Source of the DNA: Lachnospiraceae bacterium
GTDB lineage: Bacteria > Bacillota > Clostridia > Lachnospirales > Lachnospiraceae
Length of the DNA: 64,000 nt
Direction: 5' to 3'
NCBI GenBank assembly: GCA_017465845.1
Contig: JAFTVH010000058.1
Location: forward strand, 1 to 64,000
This document shows positions 1 through 7,258 of the stretch, one piece after another. Numbering within the stretch: position 1 is the first letter of the stretch; each line of letters begins with the position of its first letter. Below the pieces are notes generated by a model that saw only the letters and a list, made by a program, of their open reading frames with translations, was not told the DNA's origin and made no database searches. Both the position numbers and the translations under genes were made by a program.

Positions 1-99
1 AATCACTTAGACAACTTATTTCTCTTGGAATTTTCAGGGTTGCATTACTGTTTATTTGTCAAGGTACTGTTTGCTGTTGTGTTCCGCAGCAACTCTGTT

Positions 100-128
100 A
101 TCTTATCACAGGTTTTCTGTTTTGTCAA
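100..128 (-). promoter_or_regulatory. Leftward promoter, rRNA-operon type (P2)
   Basis: On the minus strand TTGACA (123-128) and TAAGAT (100-105) are separated by exactly 17 bases, with an A-run and GTTG just upstream of the -35 box. No gene lies between it and the left edge. The same A-run/GTTG/TTGACA block recurs at 217-232, so two tandem strong promoters fire out of the window to the left. In this group such tandem blocks usually precede rRNA operons. The rRNA itself is not in the window, so that target is inference. Confidence 0.6.
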
Positions 129-193
129 CAACTTTTTTAAATTATTTTTCGCTGTTTTTCGGATGCTTGTCCGATTTATCTCAGCGGATTTTC

Positions 194-222
194 ATTTTAT
201 CACATCACTTGTCTCTTGTCAA
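194..222 (-). promoter_or_regulatory. Leftward promoter, rRNA-operon type (P1)
   Basis: Minus-strand TTGACA (217-222), a 17-base spacer and TAAAAT (194-199), preceded by AAAAAAGTTG. It is the upstream member of a tandem pair with the promoter at 100-128; the two are about 94 bases apart. The rest of 1-361 is T-rich on the plus strand and shows no coding potential. Confidence 0.6.
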
Positions 223-303
223 CAACTTTTTTCAAGTTTTCATTTGAATCGAAGTCGCTGCATTCCACAAGTTCCAATAGAATTTTCTCACCATGTCTAA
301 TGG

Positions 304-345
304 CGAAAAAAAAGAAATCTCAATCTCTCAAGATTCTTTTTCAAA
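304..345 (-). terminator. Possible terminator after tRNA-Ser
   Basis: Downstream of the tRNA on the minus strand, a short AATCT/AGATT stem with loop TGAG is followed after a few bases by an uninterrupted run of eight T residues. The stem is weak, so this is a tentative intrinsic terminator. Confidence 0.35.
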
Positions 346-361
346 TCTATTGGTAGTGAAA

Positions 362-449
362 CGGAGAAAGAGGGATTTGAACCCTCGCGCCGCGTGAACG
401 ACCTACACCCTTAGCAGGGGCGCCTCTTCAGCCTCTTGAGTATTTCTCC
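362..449 (-). tRNA. tRNA-Ser (anticodon GCU)
   Basis: The minus strand reads GGAGAAA at 449-443 and closes with TTTCTCC plus discriminator G at 362, a full 7-bp acceptor stem. The anticodon loop carries GCT (413-415), decoding AGC/AGU serine codons. The T-arm shows GAGGGTTCAAATCCCTC. The long variable arm and the 88-base length are typical of class II serine tRNAs. CCA is not encoded. A consensus promoter lies about 60 bases upstream. Confidence 0.95.
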
Positions 450-511
450 ATAATCTGAACTACGTCTCTACCAATATAAAATTGTACGTCTCATTTCGTG
501 ACGCAAGAGTT

Positions 512-540
512 ATTATACATAAACCCAGCACGTTTGTCAA
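512..540 (-). promoter_or_regulatory. Consensus sigma-70 promoter of tRNA-Ser
   Basis: Minus-strand TTGACA (535-540), a 17-base spacer and TATAAT (512-517): both hexamers are perfect. Predicted transcription start is near 505, about 55 bases before the mature 5' end at 449. Confidence 0.85.
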
Positions 541-572
541 TCACTTTTTTCACTTTTTTTCACCAGCGGATT

Positions 573-736
573 GTAACAGCTCACACGCGCCATTCGCAAA
601 ACCGCACCTTCGGTGCTTTCCGCTGCTTCGCAGCTATCTTTGCTCATCATCCTGCGCCCAGTACAACTCTGTGTGTAAGAACAAAATCATGCAAGCATGA
701 TTTGTGTACTTACACACGGGTTGTCTGAACTGTTGC
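573..736 (-). repeat. Structured inverted-repeat element, copy A
   Basis: A 164-bp non-coding element between tRNA-Ser and gdpD. On the minus strand it starts GCAACAGTTCAGAC and ends GTGTGAGCTGTTAC, an imperfect terminal inverted repeat. Inside are a long hairpin (about 671-718) whose tip reads TGCTTGCA, then ATGAGCAAAG, a GCTGCGAAGCAGC hairpin, a GCACCGAAGGTGC hairpin, and TTTTGCGAATGGCGCG. The same order of parts, with different arm sequences, occurs at 49041-49218 and 54770-54934. No open reading frame; likely a non-autonomous mobile element or a structured RNA. Confidence 0.8.
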
Positions 737-773
737 GGAGGATTAGATCGGTAATTTCCCTCTACATGGGCAT

Positions 774-1481
774 CTATACCGGTCGCACCAATCTCTCGTA
801 TAATTTATCCGGGAAGTTGACCGTCATGCCATCCACTTTTAGCTCACACATTTTACGCATGAGTTCCTGGTTTGCCAGTCCCCATGCACGTACACCCAGT
901 CCTGCATCTCTTAGTGCTGCAACGCTTTCCTCGGACATATCTCCTGCTTTAGGTGCCATTTCTTCCCCACCTATTGCTTTCAATTCTTCAATATGATCGC
1001 ATCCGTCTCCCTTTACAAGATAACCGATTCGCATGTTGGCATCGATTTCTTTCACTTTCTTGATATATTCAAATTGAAAGCTTGTCACAGTCGTTTTATT
1101 TTCCACACCGAACTCATGGATCATCTCCACAACATCCTGTTCTACACCTGCTGCTTTTAGCTCAATCGCAAATTGAATGTCATATTCCGAGAATGCTTCC
1201 AAGAATTCTCTAAACGTGGGGATTCTGTCATAGAATCCTCTCGGACTGTTTCCGATTACTTTAACCTTCTTAAGCTCTGCCAGGGTATAATCCTGAACTC
1301 TCCCGGTACTGTCTGTTACTCTGTCCAAAGTATTATCATGAAAAAGGACCAACACTCCGTCTTTTGTTCTCTGTACATCTGTTTCTATGCCATTTGCTCC
1401 CTGCAGAAGTCCGAGATAAAATGAGGAAAGTGTGTTCTCAGGCGCATATTCACTGGCGCCTCTGTGTGCGTAATTGATCAT
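774..1481 (-). CDS. Glycerophosphodiester phosphodiesterase family protein
   Basis: Hydrolyses glycerophosphodiesters to sn-glycerol 3-phosphate and an alcohol; presumably cytoplasmic since no signal peptide is visible. The 235-residue protein has the GDPD signatures: HRGASEYAPENT near the N-terminus (His6, Arg7), the metal-binding Glu33 and Asp35 in GIETDVQ, and the second catalytic His48 in FHD. Length matches the small single-domain family. The ATG is preceded by AAGGAGAAG at good spacing. It has its own promoter (1606-1634) and a long leader containing a strong hairpin (1525-1583). Substrate preference is not readable from sequence. Confidence 0.9.
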   Translation of the reverse strand: MINYAHRGASEYAPENTLSSFYLGLLQGANGIETDVQRTKDGVLVLFHDNTLDRVTDSTGRVQDYTLAELKKVKVIGNSPRGFYDRIPTFREFLEAFSEYDIQFAIELKAAGVEQDVVEMIHEFGVENKTTVTSFQFEYIKKVKEIDANMRIGYLVKGDGCDHIEELKAIGGEEMAPKAGDMSEESVAALRDAGLGVRAWGLANQELMRKMCELKVDGMTVNFPDKLYERLVRPV

Positions 1482-1524
1482 GTTTCTTCTCCTTACATTT
1501 TTTGGTATGTTACTCCTCCTGATA

Positions 1525-1592
1525 CAAGCAAGTCCCCCTTCCCCGCTTAATGCTCTAAGCGCTTGAAGCGGGGGACTTACTTGATTCGGTTA
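1525..1592 (-). repeat. Hairpin repeat in gdpD leader, copy 1
   Basis: In the 5' leader of gdpD, CAAGTAAGTCCCCC (1583-1570) pairs with GGGGGACTTGCTTG (1538-1525), with a smaller CGCTT/AAGCG pair inside. The flank plus first arm, TAACCGAATC then AAGTAAGTCC, reappears with two changes beside glgB at 15891-15919. There is no T-run after the stem, so it does not look like a plain terminator. It may be a dispersed repeat or a leader control structure. Confidence 0.55.
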
Positions 1593-1605
1593 AATGCTTG
1601 ACATC

Positions 1606-1634
1606 AGTATACTCCGTAACACAAGATTGGTCAA
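1606..1634 (-). promoter_or_regulatory. Promoter of gdpD
   Basis: Minus-strand TTGACC (1629-1634), a 17-base spacer and TATACT (1606-1611). Predicted start near 1599 gives a leader of about 118 bases that contains the 1525-1583 hairpin. Confidence 0.65.
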
Positions 1635-1723
1635 TAAAATTAAGGCTTTGTTGGCTAAAGGATAATAAATGCCGCCCAGGCTATTGAAGCCAAATTGACT
1701 ATAACATTTGAAGACTAACTTCT

Positions 1724-2452
1724 TCATAAAGAACTGCAATAAGACGCTGCATCCTCTGCAATCTTCGCTTCAATCCTGCGCTTTACTTCCGCCGCAATCT
1801 CCGTTGTTTTCATGTCCTTATATTCTTCATAATACATAGGAGGAAGGTAATAAAGCTTTACCGTCACAGGACGGATAGACTTTTGGTCGAACGGTACAAA
1901 GGAATCAATCAGTGCACAAGGCACAATCGGGCACTTGGCTTTCTGGGCGCTCTTAAAAGAGCCGCCTTTAAATTCCAGCAATTCATTTCCTTTGCGGCTC
2001 CTGGTGCCTTCAGCAAAAATCAGGAAATTTCTTCCTTTCTTTACTTCATCCGTCATCTGATTGATTACCTGCATGGACTGACGCAGATCATTCCGGTCTA
2101 TGGGAATGGCTCTAAGTGCAGCAAATACCTGTTTCAGCAAAATAATATTACTGATTTCTTTCTTAAATACAATGGAAAAGGGAACCGGGCATGATGCCAG
2201 AAATATGAGCACATCGTACAGGCCCTGATGATTAGGAAAGAATACGAAACCGTTCTCTTTTGGAATATTCTCCTGTCCGTGAACCTCAACCGTAACCCTT
2301 CCCGCATGATTGGCTTTACGGGTTACCATCTGAATGTATGCAAATGCCGCATCGTAGTCGACTTCCTTCTGACTGCCATATTTCCAGATTCTGTACAGAT
2401 AATAAGGTGCTATATAAATCAGGCGAAGCACCATTAATATGATTCGTCTCAC
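1724..2452 (-). CDS. plsC: 1-acyl-sn-glycerol-3-phosphate acyltransferase (PlsC family)
   Basis: Transfers an acyl chain to lysophosphatidic acid to make phosphatidic acid at the inner face of the membrane. The 242-residue protein has an N-terminal hydrophobic segment (about 3-22), the HX4D catalytic motif in NHQGLYD (His75, Asp80), and the glycerol-phosphate-binding EGTRS (148-152) followed by the conserved IVPCAL block. It starts 3 bases after the fumarase beta stop codon, so it is the last gene of the HIT-fumarase-plsC transcript. No clear intrinsic terminator follows. The family is certain; the gene symbol rests on family resemblance. Confidence 0.88.
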   Translation of the reverse strand: MRRIILMVLRLIYIAPYYLYRIWKYGSQKEVDYDAAFAYIQMVTRKANHAGRVTVEVHGQENIPKENGFVFFPNHQGLYDVLIFLASCPVPFSIVFKKEISNIILLKQVFAALRAIPIDRNDLRQSMQVINQMTDEVKKGRNFLIFAEGTRSRKGNELLEFKGGSFKSAQKAKCPIVPCALIDSFVPFDQKSIRPVTVKLYYLPPMYYEEYKDMKTTEIAAEVKRRIEAKIAEDAASYCSSL

Positions 2453-2455
2453 TGC

Positions 2456-3019
2456 TTACTCCTCCCTATATGCTTCGATTGCAGTCTCATACAAGTTATT
2501 TCCTTCGCTGTCAATCACAACGATTACCGGGAAATTCTGCACTTCAAGACGGCGGATTGCCTCTGTGCCGAGGTCATCGTAGGCAATGACTTCCGAAGAG
2601 GTGATCGATTTGGATAAAAGAGCTCCCGCACCACCAACTGCTGCAAGGTATACTGCGCCATTACGGACAATGGCATCCTTTACTGCTTCGGAACGCTTTC
2701 CTTTTCCTATCATGCCTTTCAGCCCCAGATCCAGCAAAGAAGGGGCATACTTATCCATACGGCTTGCGGTGGTCGGACCTGCTGAACCGATTGGGCGTCC
2801 TTCTCTTGCCGGAGAGGGTCCCATATAATATATTATATTATCTTCCATATTCATAGGCAGATCTTCACCTGCCTGCAATGCTTCATACATTCTCTTATGT
2901 GCAGCATCTCTGGCAGTATAGATCGTGCCGGTCAGATATACATAATCTCCCGCTTTCAGAGAAGATGCCGTCTCCCTGGTAAACGGTACTGTGATATGCT
3001 TTTCCATGTTTTTCTCCAT
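2456..3019 (-). CDS. Class I fumarase / L(+)-tartrate dehydratase beta subunit
   Basis: C-terminal half of an oxygen-sensitive [4Fe-4S] hydro-lyase, normally fumarate to malate, split into two polypeptides as in many anaerobes. The 187-residue protein carries the beta-domain landmarks GRPIGSAGPTTASRMD and GMIGKGKR, and a C-terminal VIDSEGN segment. It pairs with the alpha subunit encoded upstream. Two in-frame ATGs (residues 1 and 5) are possible: AAAGGA precedes the first and GGAG precedes the second, so the start is uncertain by four codons. Fumarase is more likely than tartrate dehydratase given the housekeeping setting, but sequence alone does not settle this. Confidence 0.88.
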   Translation of the reverse strand: MEKNMEKHITVPFTRETASSLKAGDYVYLTGTIYTARDAAHKRMYEALQAGEDLPMNMEDNIIYYMGPSPAREGRPIGSAGPTTASRMDKYAPSLLDLGLKGMIGKGKRSEAVKDAIVRNGAVYLAAVGGAGALLSKSITSSEVIAYDDLGTEAIRRLEVQNFPVIVVIDSEGNNLYETAIEAYREE

Positions 3020-3128
3020 TCTGAATCCTTTATTGTGTGTAAACCAATGGGCGTAAAGCGTTCAAGTACATGCCACTGATAGTGCGACCATCGAAATGGC
3101 CTGTACATCGGTCACTCCCACGCCAATA

Positions 3129-3971
3129 CTATATTGTCCTAACCGCATGCCGGTTCACATGGCAGCACATATTCACTGCTACCGGCAGACCTGCAATGTG
3201 GGTAGGATACGTATTGATATTAACTGCCAGTGCTGTAGTCGTACCGCCCAATCCACCGGGACCGATGCCGGAACGGTTGATTTTCTCAAGCAGTTCCTCT
3301 TCCATTTCCCTGACATAAGGAATCTCGGAACGTTTGTCTACAGGTCTGGTAAGCGCAGCCTTAGCCATCAATGCACACTTCTCAAAGGTACCGCCTACGC
3401 CTACACCTACCACCATAGGCGGACAAGCATTAGGACCGGCATCTTTTACTGCCGTCAGAATGGCATTCTTCACACCTTCGATTCCGTCTGCCGGCTTGAG
3501 CATGAACACACTGCTCATATTCTCACTACCAAATCCCTTTGGTGCCACTGTAATCTTCACCTGATCACCGGGCTTAATTGCATAATGAATAACTGCCGGG
3601 GTATTATCTTTCGTATTCTCCCTGTAAATAGGATCTTTCACAACCGATTTTCTTAAGAATCCCTGCACGTAGCCTTGTCTGACGCCCTCGTTGACAGCCT
3701 CCTCGAGAGAACCTCCTTCAAAATGAACTTCCTGCCCTATCTCCAGGAAAATGACAGCCATTCCTGTATCCTGGCAGATTGGAATCATATCATCTCCTGC
3801 AATCCGCAAGTTCTCCTGTAGCTGTTCCAGAATCTGTTTCCCCAAAGGAGCCTTTTCTGTCTCCACGGCACGATCCATGGCACACCTCATGTCCTCTGAC
3901 AGAAAATGATTGGCCTCAATGCACATTTCCTTTATATTATCAGTAATTTTCTGCACATTTATCGTTCTCAT
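3129..3971 (-). CDS. Class I fumarase / L(+)-tartrate dehydratase alpha subunit
   Basis: Catalytic iron-sulfur subunit of the two-part class I fumarase, 280 residues, the usual length for the split alpha chain. Likely [4Fe-4S] ligands are Cys66 in CQDTG, Cys183 in NACPP and a Cys of the C-terminal NMCCHVNRHA segment. GVGVGGTFEK and GLGGTTTALAV are family blocks. The gene sits 9 bases after the HIT gene and about 110 bases before the beta subunit, so the three are read together. Such enzymes link malate and fumarate in fermentative or reductive TCA branches of anaerobes. Confidence 0.9.
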   Translation of the reverse strand: MRTINVQKITDNIKEMCIEANHFLSEDMRCAMDRAVETEKAPLGKQILEQLQENLRIAGDDMIPICQDTGMAVIFLEIGQEVHFEGGSLEEAVNEGVRQGYVQGFLRKSVVKDPIYRENTKDNTPAVIHYAIKPGDQVKITVAPKGFGSENMSSVFMLKPADGIEGVKNAILTAVKDAGPNACPPMVVGVGVGGTFEKCALMAKAALTRPVDKRSEIPYVREMEEELLEKINRSGIGPGGLGGTTTALAVNINTYPTHIAGLPVAVNMCCHVNRHAVRTI

Positions 3972-3980
3972 TTTCTTCCT

Positions 3981-4391
3981 CTATTCTGTAATTTGGTTCT
4001 TGATCTCTTCCAATTCTTCCTGTGACAGACTTCCCGGAACCCAGTTAATGTTCTGACCATCATTTACATATCTGGGAATCAAATGCATGTGGAAGTGATT
4101 AACCGTCTGTCCTGCTGCCTCGCCGTTGTTCTGCACCAGGTTGAATCCGTCGCACTGAAGCTTCTCAGTCATCAAAGTTGCCATCTTCTTTGCCAGTACC
4201 AGCACTTTAGAAGCAATCTCATCAGGCAGTTCATAGAGATTATCAGCATGGTCTTTAGGCAGTATCAATGCGTGGCCTTTCGTAGCCGGTCCAAGGTCCA
4301 GAATCACTTTAAATGCTTCATCCTCGTACAGCGCTTTTGAAGGGATTTCCCCATTGGCTATCTTACAGAAAATACAATTATCCTTCATCAT
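3981..4391 (-). CDS. HIT family nucleotide-binding hydrolase
   Basis: Histidine-triad protein of 136 residues, probably cleaving AMP-lysine-like or dinucleoside substrates. Cys6 and Cys9 form the CxxC metal site common in the Hint branch. The catalytic triad HFHMH is at 99-103, followed by LIPR. AAGGAG lies 10-13 bases before the ATG. It is the first gene of the HIT-fumarase-plsC group, separated by 71 bases from the rhomboid gene upstream. Exact substrate is unknown for this subgroup. Confidence 0.9.
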   Translation of the reverse strand: MMKDNCIFCKIANGEIPSKALYEDEAFKVILDLGPATKGHALILPKDHADNLYELPDEIASKVLVLAKKMATLMTEKLQCDGFNLVQNNGEAAGQTVNHFHMHLIPRYVNDGQNINWVPGSLSQEELEEIKNQITE

Positions 4392-4462
4392 TTCACATCT
4401 CTCCTTATTTTACATTTCTTCTTATTTTATCTCAAATTACTTTTTATCTCAAATCATATTTA

Positions 4463-5089
4463 TTACAAATCATTATTGCAATGATTGTATGTGGATTCTA
4501 TTCTTCTGCGCTGCAGTACGCAAACGATAGTCCCTCCCAAAAATCCTGTAATAAGTCCTCCGATATGAGCGGCATTATCAATATACGCCCCGGTAAAGCC
4601 GTTATACAGCGATAAAATAATCATCAACACCACCCTCGTGGGCGTAACAGTAGACATCTTTCTCCCGGAAAAAAGCACCATTGCAAGCAATACTCCATCC
4701 AGACCGAACACAGCCCCACTTGCTCCTATGGACATGGACCAGTCATTAGACATGATTTTATTCAGAAGAGATACCAGATTTCCTCCGATTCCTGACAGGA
4801 AATACAGAATAGCAAATGAAATATGTCCGATTTCTTTCTCAATCATGGCTCCCATAAAAAACAATATCACCATGTTGTTGAAAATATGTTCAATACCACT
4901 GTGCAGAAACATTGCCCATAAAATTCTTCCGAAGTCGCCCTTCCTAACAACTTCCAACACGCTCAAACCACCAGCCGCGTACAATCGGCTGCCTGTAACA
5001 GAACAAATCAGAAAGATAACTACATTAATCAGAACCAGACCTGCGCTTACGAAAGGAAGCTCTCGGTACTTTTTCATTGCTTTTCTCAT
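4463..5089 (-). CDS. Rhomboid family intramembrane serine protease
   Basis: Six-helix membrane protease of 208 residues that cleaves transmembrane substrates. The catalytic serine is Ser124 in GASGAVFGL and its partner is His175 in AAHIGG. The HIFNNM segment (68-73) corresponds to the oxyanion-hole helix, where the usual HxxxN pattern is seen. There is no extra soluble domain apart from a short N-terminus. The gene follows the Tad operon by about 100 bases in the same direction and could be partly read through from it. No clear promoter of its own was found. Confidence 0.88.
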   Translation of the reverse strand: MRKAMKKYRELPFVSAGLVLINVVIFLICSVTGSRLYAAGGLSVLEVVRKGDFGRILWAMFLHSGIEHIFNNMVILFFMGAMIEKEIGHISFAILYFLSGIGGNLVSLLNKIMSNDWSMSIGASGAVFGLDGVLLAMVLFSGRKMSTVTPTRVVLMIILSLYNGFTGAYIDNAAHIGGLITGFLGGTIVCVLQRRRIESTYNHCNNDL

Positions 5090-5186
5090 ACCTTCTCACC
5101 TTCAAGCTCTTAAACAAACCATTTTATCGCATGGTATAAACCCCGTTTAGAAAACTGTACCACTATCAGCCCCCTCTCGTCAATAT

Positions 5187-6386
5187 TTATCTGTAAAACA
5201 GAACCACCTTACCCAATTTTATTTCATCTTCTTTCTCCAATTTTCGCTTTTCATAAGGTTGAAGTCTGAGCCCGTTTTTCCAGGTCCCATTTGTGGAATT
5301 CAAATCTTCCAGATAAAAGCTGTCTTTTTCTTTCGTAATTCGGGCATGCATTCTGCTCACCGACGAATCCTCCAAGACGCAGTCTGCTTCCTCTTTTTTC
5401 TTACCGAGAATAACCGATCGTCTGTCCAACCGTAATACTTCTTTCCCGTTTTCATTGAAAAGCCCGTTAAATTCTTCCGGTTCTTCTCTGCATTCTTCCA
5501 TATACATGGTTCTTCCCAACTCTTCCATCTGTTCATTGATTTGTTCCTTTCCGCGGGGCGCTTCTCTGTAATTGGTTTCTTCACAAACAGCATATCCCTG
5601 CATCATCCTGCCCGTCTGGCTGCGTATCTGTTCTCTTTCTTCCTTTTGCTTTTTTCTCTTGCCATCCAGAAAATATCGGATGCCTTTTTTGTTTTCTCTG
5701 GATACATCCTGCTCCCTTTCTGCATACCTCTCGCTATCGGTCATCTTAATGGGCAGGTCATCTGCCGGTATCGGTTCCGGTTCAAGTTTGTCTGCTGCGT
5801 TTCTTTCGGCACTGCATTCCTCATTGGGCTCCGTTGAATGTTCCAGTAGTTTTCCATCTTCAAAAATTCTCTCTTCCAGGTAAATATTTCCCAGAAGCCC
5901 GAACTGCTCATGCATTTTGTAGATACACTCCACCAGTCCCTCATCTTCGTAGTCAATATGCTCTACCAGATAATCAAGCAATTTCCCAAACCCATTTTCT
6001 TCCTCATAATATGGCACATACAGAAAATAAAAATCATTTTTCTCTAAATCTTGAAAAATCTGCTCCGGATACCACAAAAGATTGGCATCGTCCAGTAAAA
6101 ACCGCCCCAATTCTTGTTTGATTCTGCGCATTCCCCAAAGAAAATCTTTCATCCACTGCCGTCCGATGGCCTTACGGGCATAAAGCTGCGCCACGCTCTG
6201 AGTAGACGAAATATCGTAGTATAGGTATGCCTGCCCATTAATGTACCGGAGGCTGCAAGGCAATAGTCCCCTGATTCCTCCTCTTGTCACAATGCAATAC
6301 TGATATCGGTTTTCTTCCGGCTTCTTGTCCAGAAGTACTCGTTCATAATTACAATTCAAATTCCTAATGTATTCACTCTGAAGCAT
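5187..6386 (-). CDS. FHA domain protein with DUF6382-type N-terminal region, Tad operon
   Basis: Last gene of the Tad pilus operon, 399 residues. The N-terminal 170 residues resemble the DUF6382 domain found beside FHA domains in Clostridia. The middle (about 180-310) is charged, low-complexity linker. The C-terminal FHA fold (about 315-399) shows the phosphothreonine-binding pattern: ILGK, SRMHARI and LNSTNGTWKNG. FHA proteins read Ser/Thr-phosphorylated partners, so this may tie pilus assembly to kinase signalling. It overlaps the preceding small TadE/F-like gene by 14 bases. No membrane segment is evident. Confidence 0.8.
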   Translation of the reverse strand: MLQSEYIRNLNCNYERVLLDKKPEENRYQYCIVTRGGIRGLLPCSLRYINGQAYLYYDISSTQSVAQLYARKAIGRQWMKDFLWGMRRIKQELGRFLLDDANLLWYPEQIFQDLEKNDFYFLYVPYYEEENGFGKLLDYLVEHIDYEDEGLVECIYKMHEQFGLLGNIYLEERIFEDGKLLEHSTEPNEECSAERNAADKLEPEPIPADDLPIKMTDSERYAEREQDVSRENKKGIRYFLDGKRKKQKEEREQIRSQTGRMMQGYAVCEETNYREAPRGKEQINEQMEELGRTMYMEECREEPEEFNGLFNENGKEVLRLDRRSVILGKKKEEADCVLEDSSVSRMHARITKEKDSFYLEDLNSTNGTWKNGLRLQPYEKRKLEKEDEIKLGKVVLFYR

Positions 6387-6771
6387 CCTGTATTCCTTTC
6401 TTCACTTTTTGGTATAGTCGAATCCACGAAGTGGGTTCTATGTCCCATTTCTTAAAAGTCACTTCCAGCTGCCAACCCAGTTCATCTGCCCATTTTTTTA
6501 TGTTACCAAAAGGCACCACCACTGTACCGGCAGCAGCAGCCGTCAAAGTTCCCATTTGCAGACTGACATCTCTTTCCTTCCACTGAAATGCCAGATACCT
6601 GTCCGCGCTTCTTCCGGACAAATTTTCGCTTTCTTCCATGACCATCAATGCAGTGTCCTGTTCCAACAGGCATCTGTCATATCGATAGAACATGCCGTAA
6701 ATCAGGAACACATATACACCCAATATCATAGGTAATACACATGCGGCTTCCACTGTAAAATATGCTTTCAC
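6373..6771 (-). CDS. Small TadE/TadF-like pseudopilin
   Basis: A 132-residue protein with a prepilin-like start: a short charged N-terminus, then FTVEAACVLPMILGVYVFL. The Glu at +5 of the mature segment and the long hydrophobic helix (about 5-27) are typical of TadE/F minor pilins. The remainder is a soluble domain that would face outward. It lies between the second prepilin peptidase and the FHA gene, overlapping the latter. Probable role: minor subunit of the Tad pilus processed by one of the two peptidases in the operon. Confidence 0.7.
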   Translation of the reverse strand: MKAYFTVEAACVLPMILGVYVFLIYGMFYRYDRCLLEQDTALMVMEESENLSGRSADRYLAFQWKERDVSLQMGTLTAAAAGTVVVPFGNIKKWADELGWQLEVTFKKWDIEPTSWIRLYQKVKKGIQDASE

Positions 6772-6784
6772 TGTACACCTCCTG

Positions 6785-7258
6785 CTACAACCGTACCAAC
6801 ACTACCGCCGCTGTCAAAAACGGCAGATACGGCAACCTGTCATTCTTCCCTGCTTTCTTCAACAAGAGCAAAACTCCCGCCATAACTGCAATCAATATCA
6901 TGCTGCAGCCAAAGGCAGCCATCATCTGCCCGCTGCCTATCATACTTCCTACAATCAACAATACCCATCCATCTGCACTCCCCACTCTGCCGGTGACTAT
7001 GCATGCCCCGAGCAGTACCAGGCCCGGCAGCCAGCCTATTAAAAGCTCCTGTCCCAATTCCTTCCATAATGTGGGCCACAATTCCTGCCAATTGCCCAAT
7101 ATTTCTAAAACGTCTGAAATTTCCCAGACAATTGTGCCAAAAGCTGCCACCGAACCGGCAGCCAGCCACATCACGGGTACTTTCTGCGTCCGAATATCAT
7201 AGATACTTAATATTATCAGGTATAACACAATGATCGTTATTTTCACATTATCCTCCAC
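6785..7258 (-). CDS. A24-family prepilin peptidase, second copy of operon
   Basis: Polytopic membrane aspartyl protease, 157 residues, expected to cleave the Flp and TadE-type leader peptides. The first catalytic Asp is in IYDIRTQKVP. The second sits in GSADG, where the family usually has GxGD, so the position before Asp is Ala instead of Gly. The Asp itself is kept. The TadE-like gene stop (7248) overlaps its start by 11 bases. A canonical peptidase (GAGDVK) opens the same operon at 14968, so the two may act on different pilins. Activity of this one is likely but not certain. Confidence 0.75.
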   Translation of the reverse strand: MEDNVKITIIVLYLIILSIYDIRTQKVPVMWLAAGSVAAFGTIVWEISDVLEILGNWQELWPTLWKELGQELLIGWLPGLVLLGACIVTGRVGSADGWVLLIVGSMIGSGQMMAAFGCSMILIAVMAGVLLLLKKAGKNDRLPYLPFLTAAVVLVRL

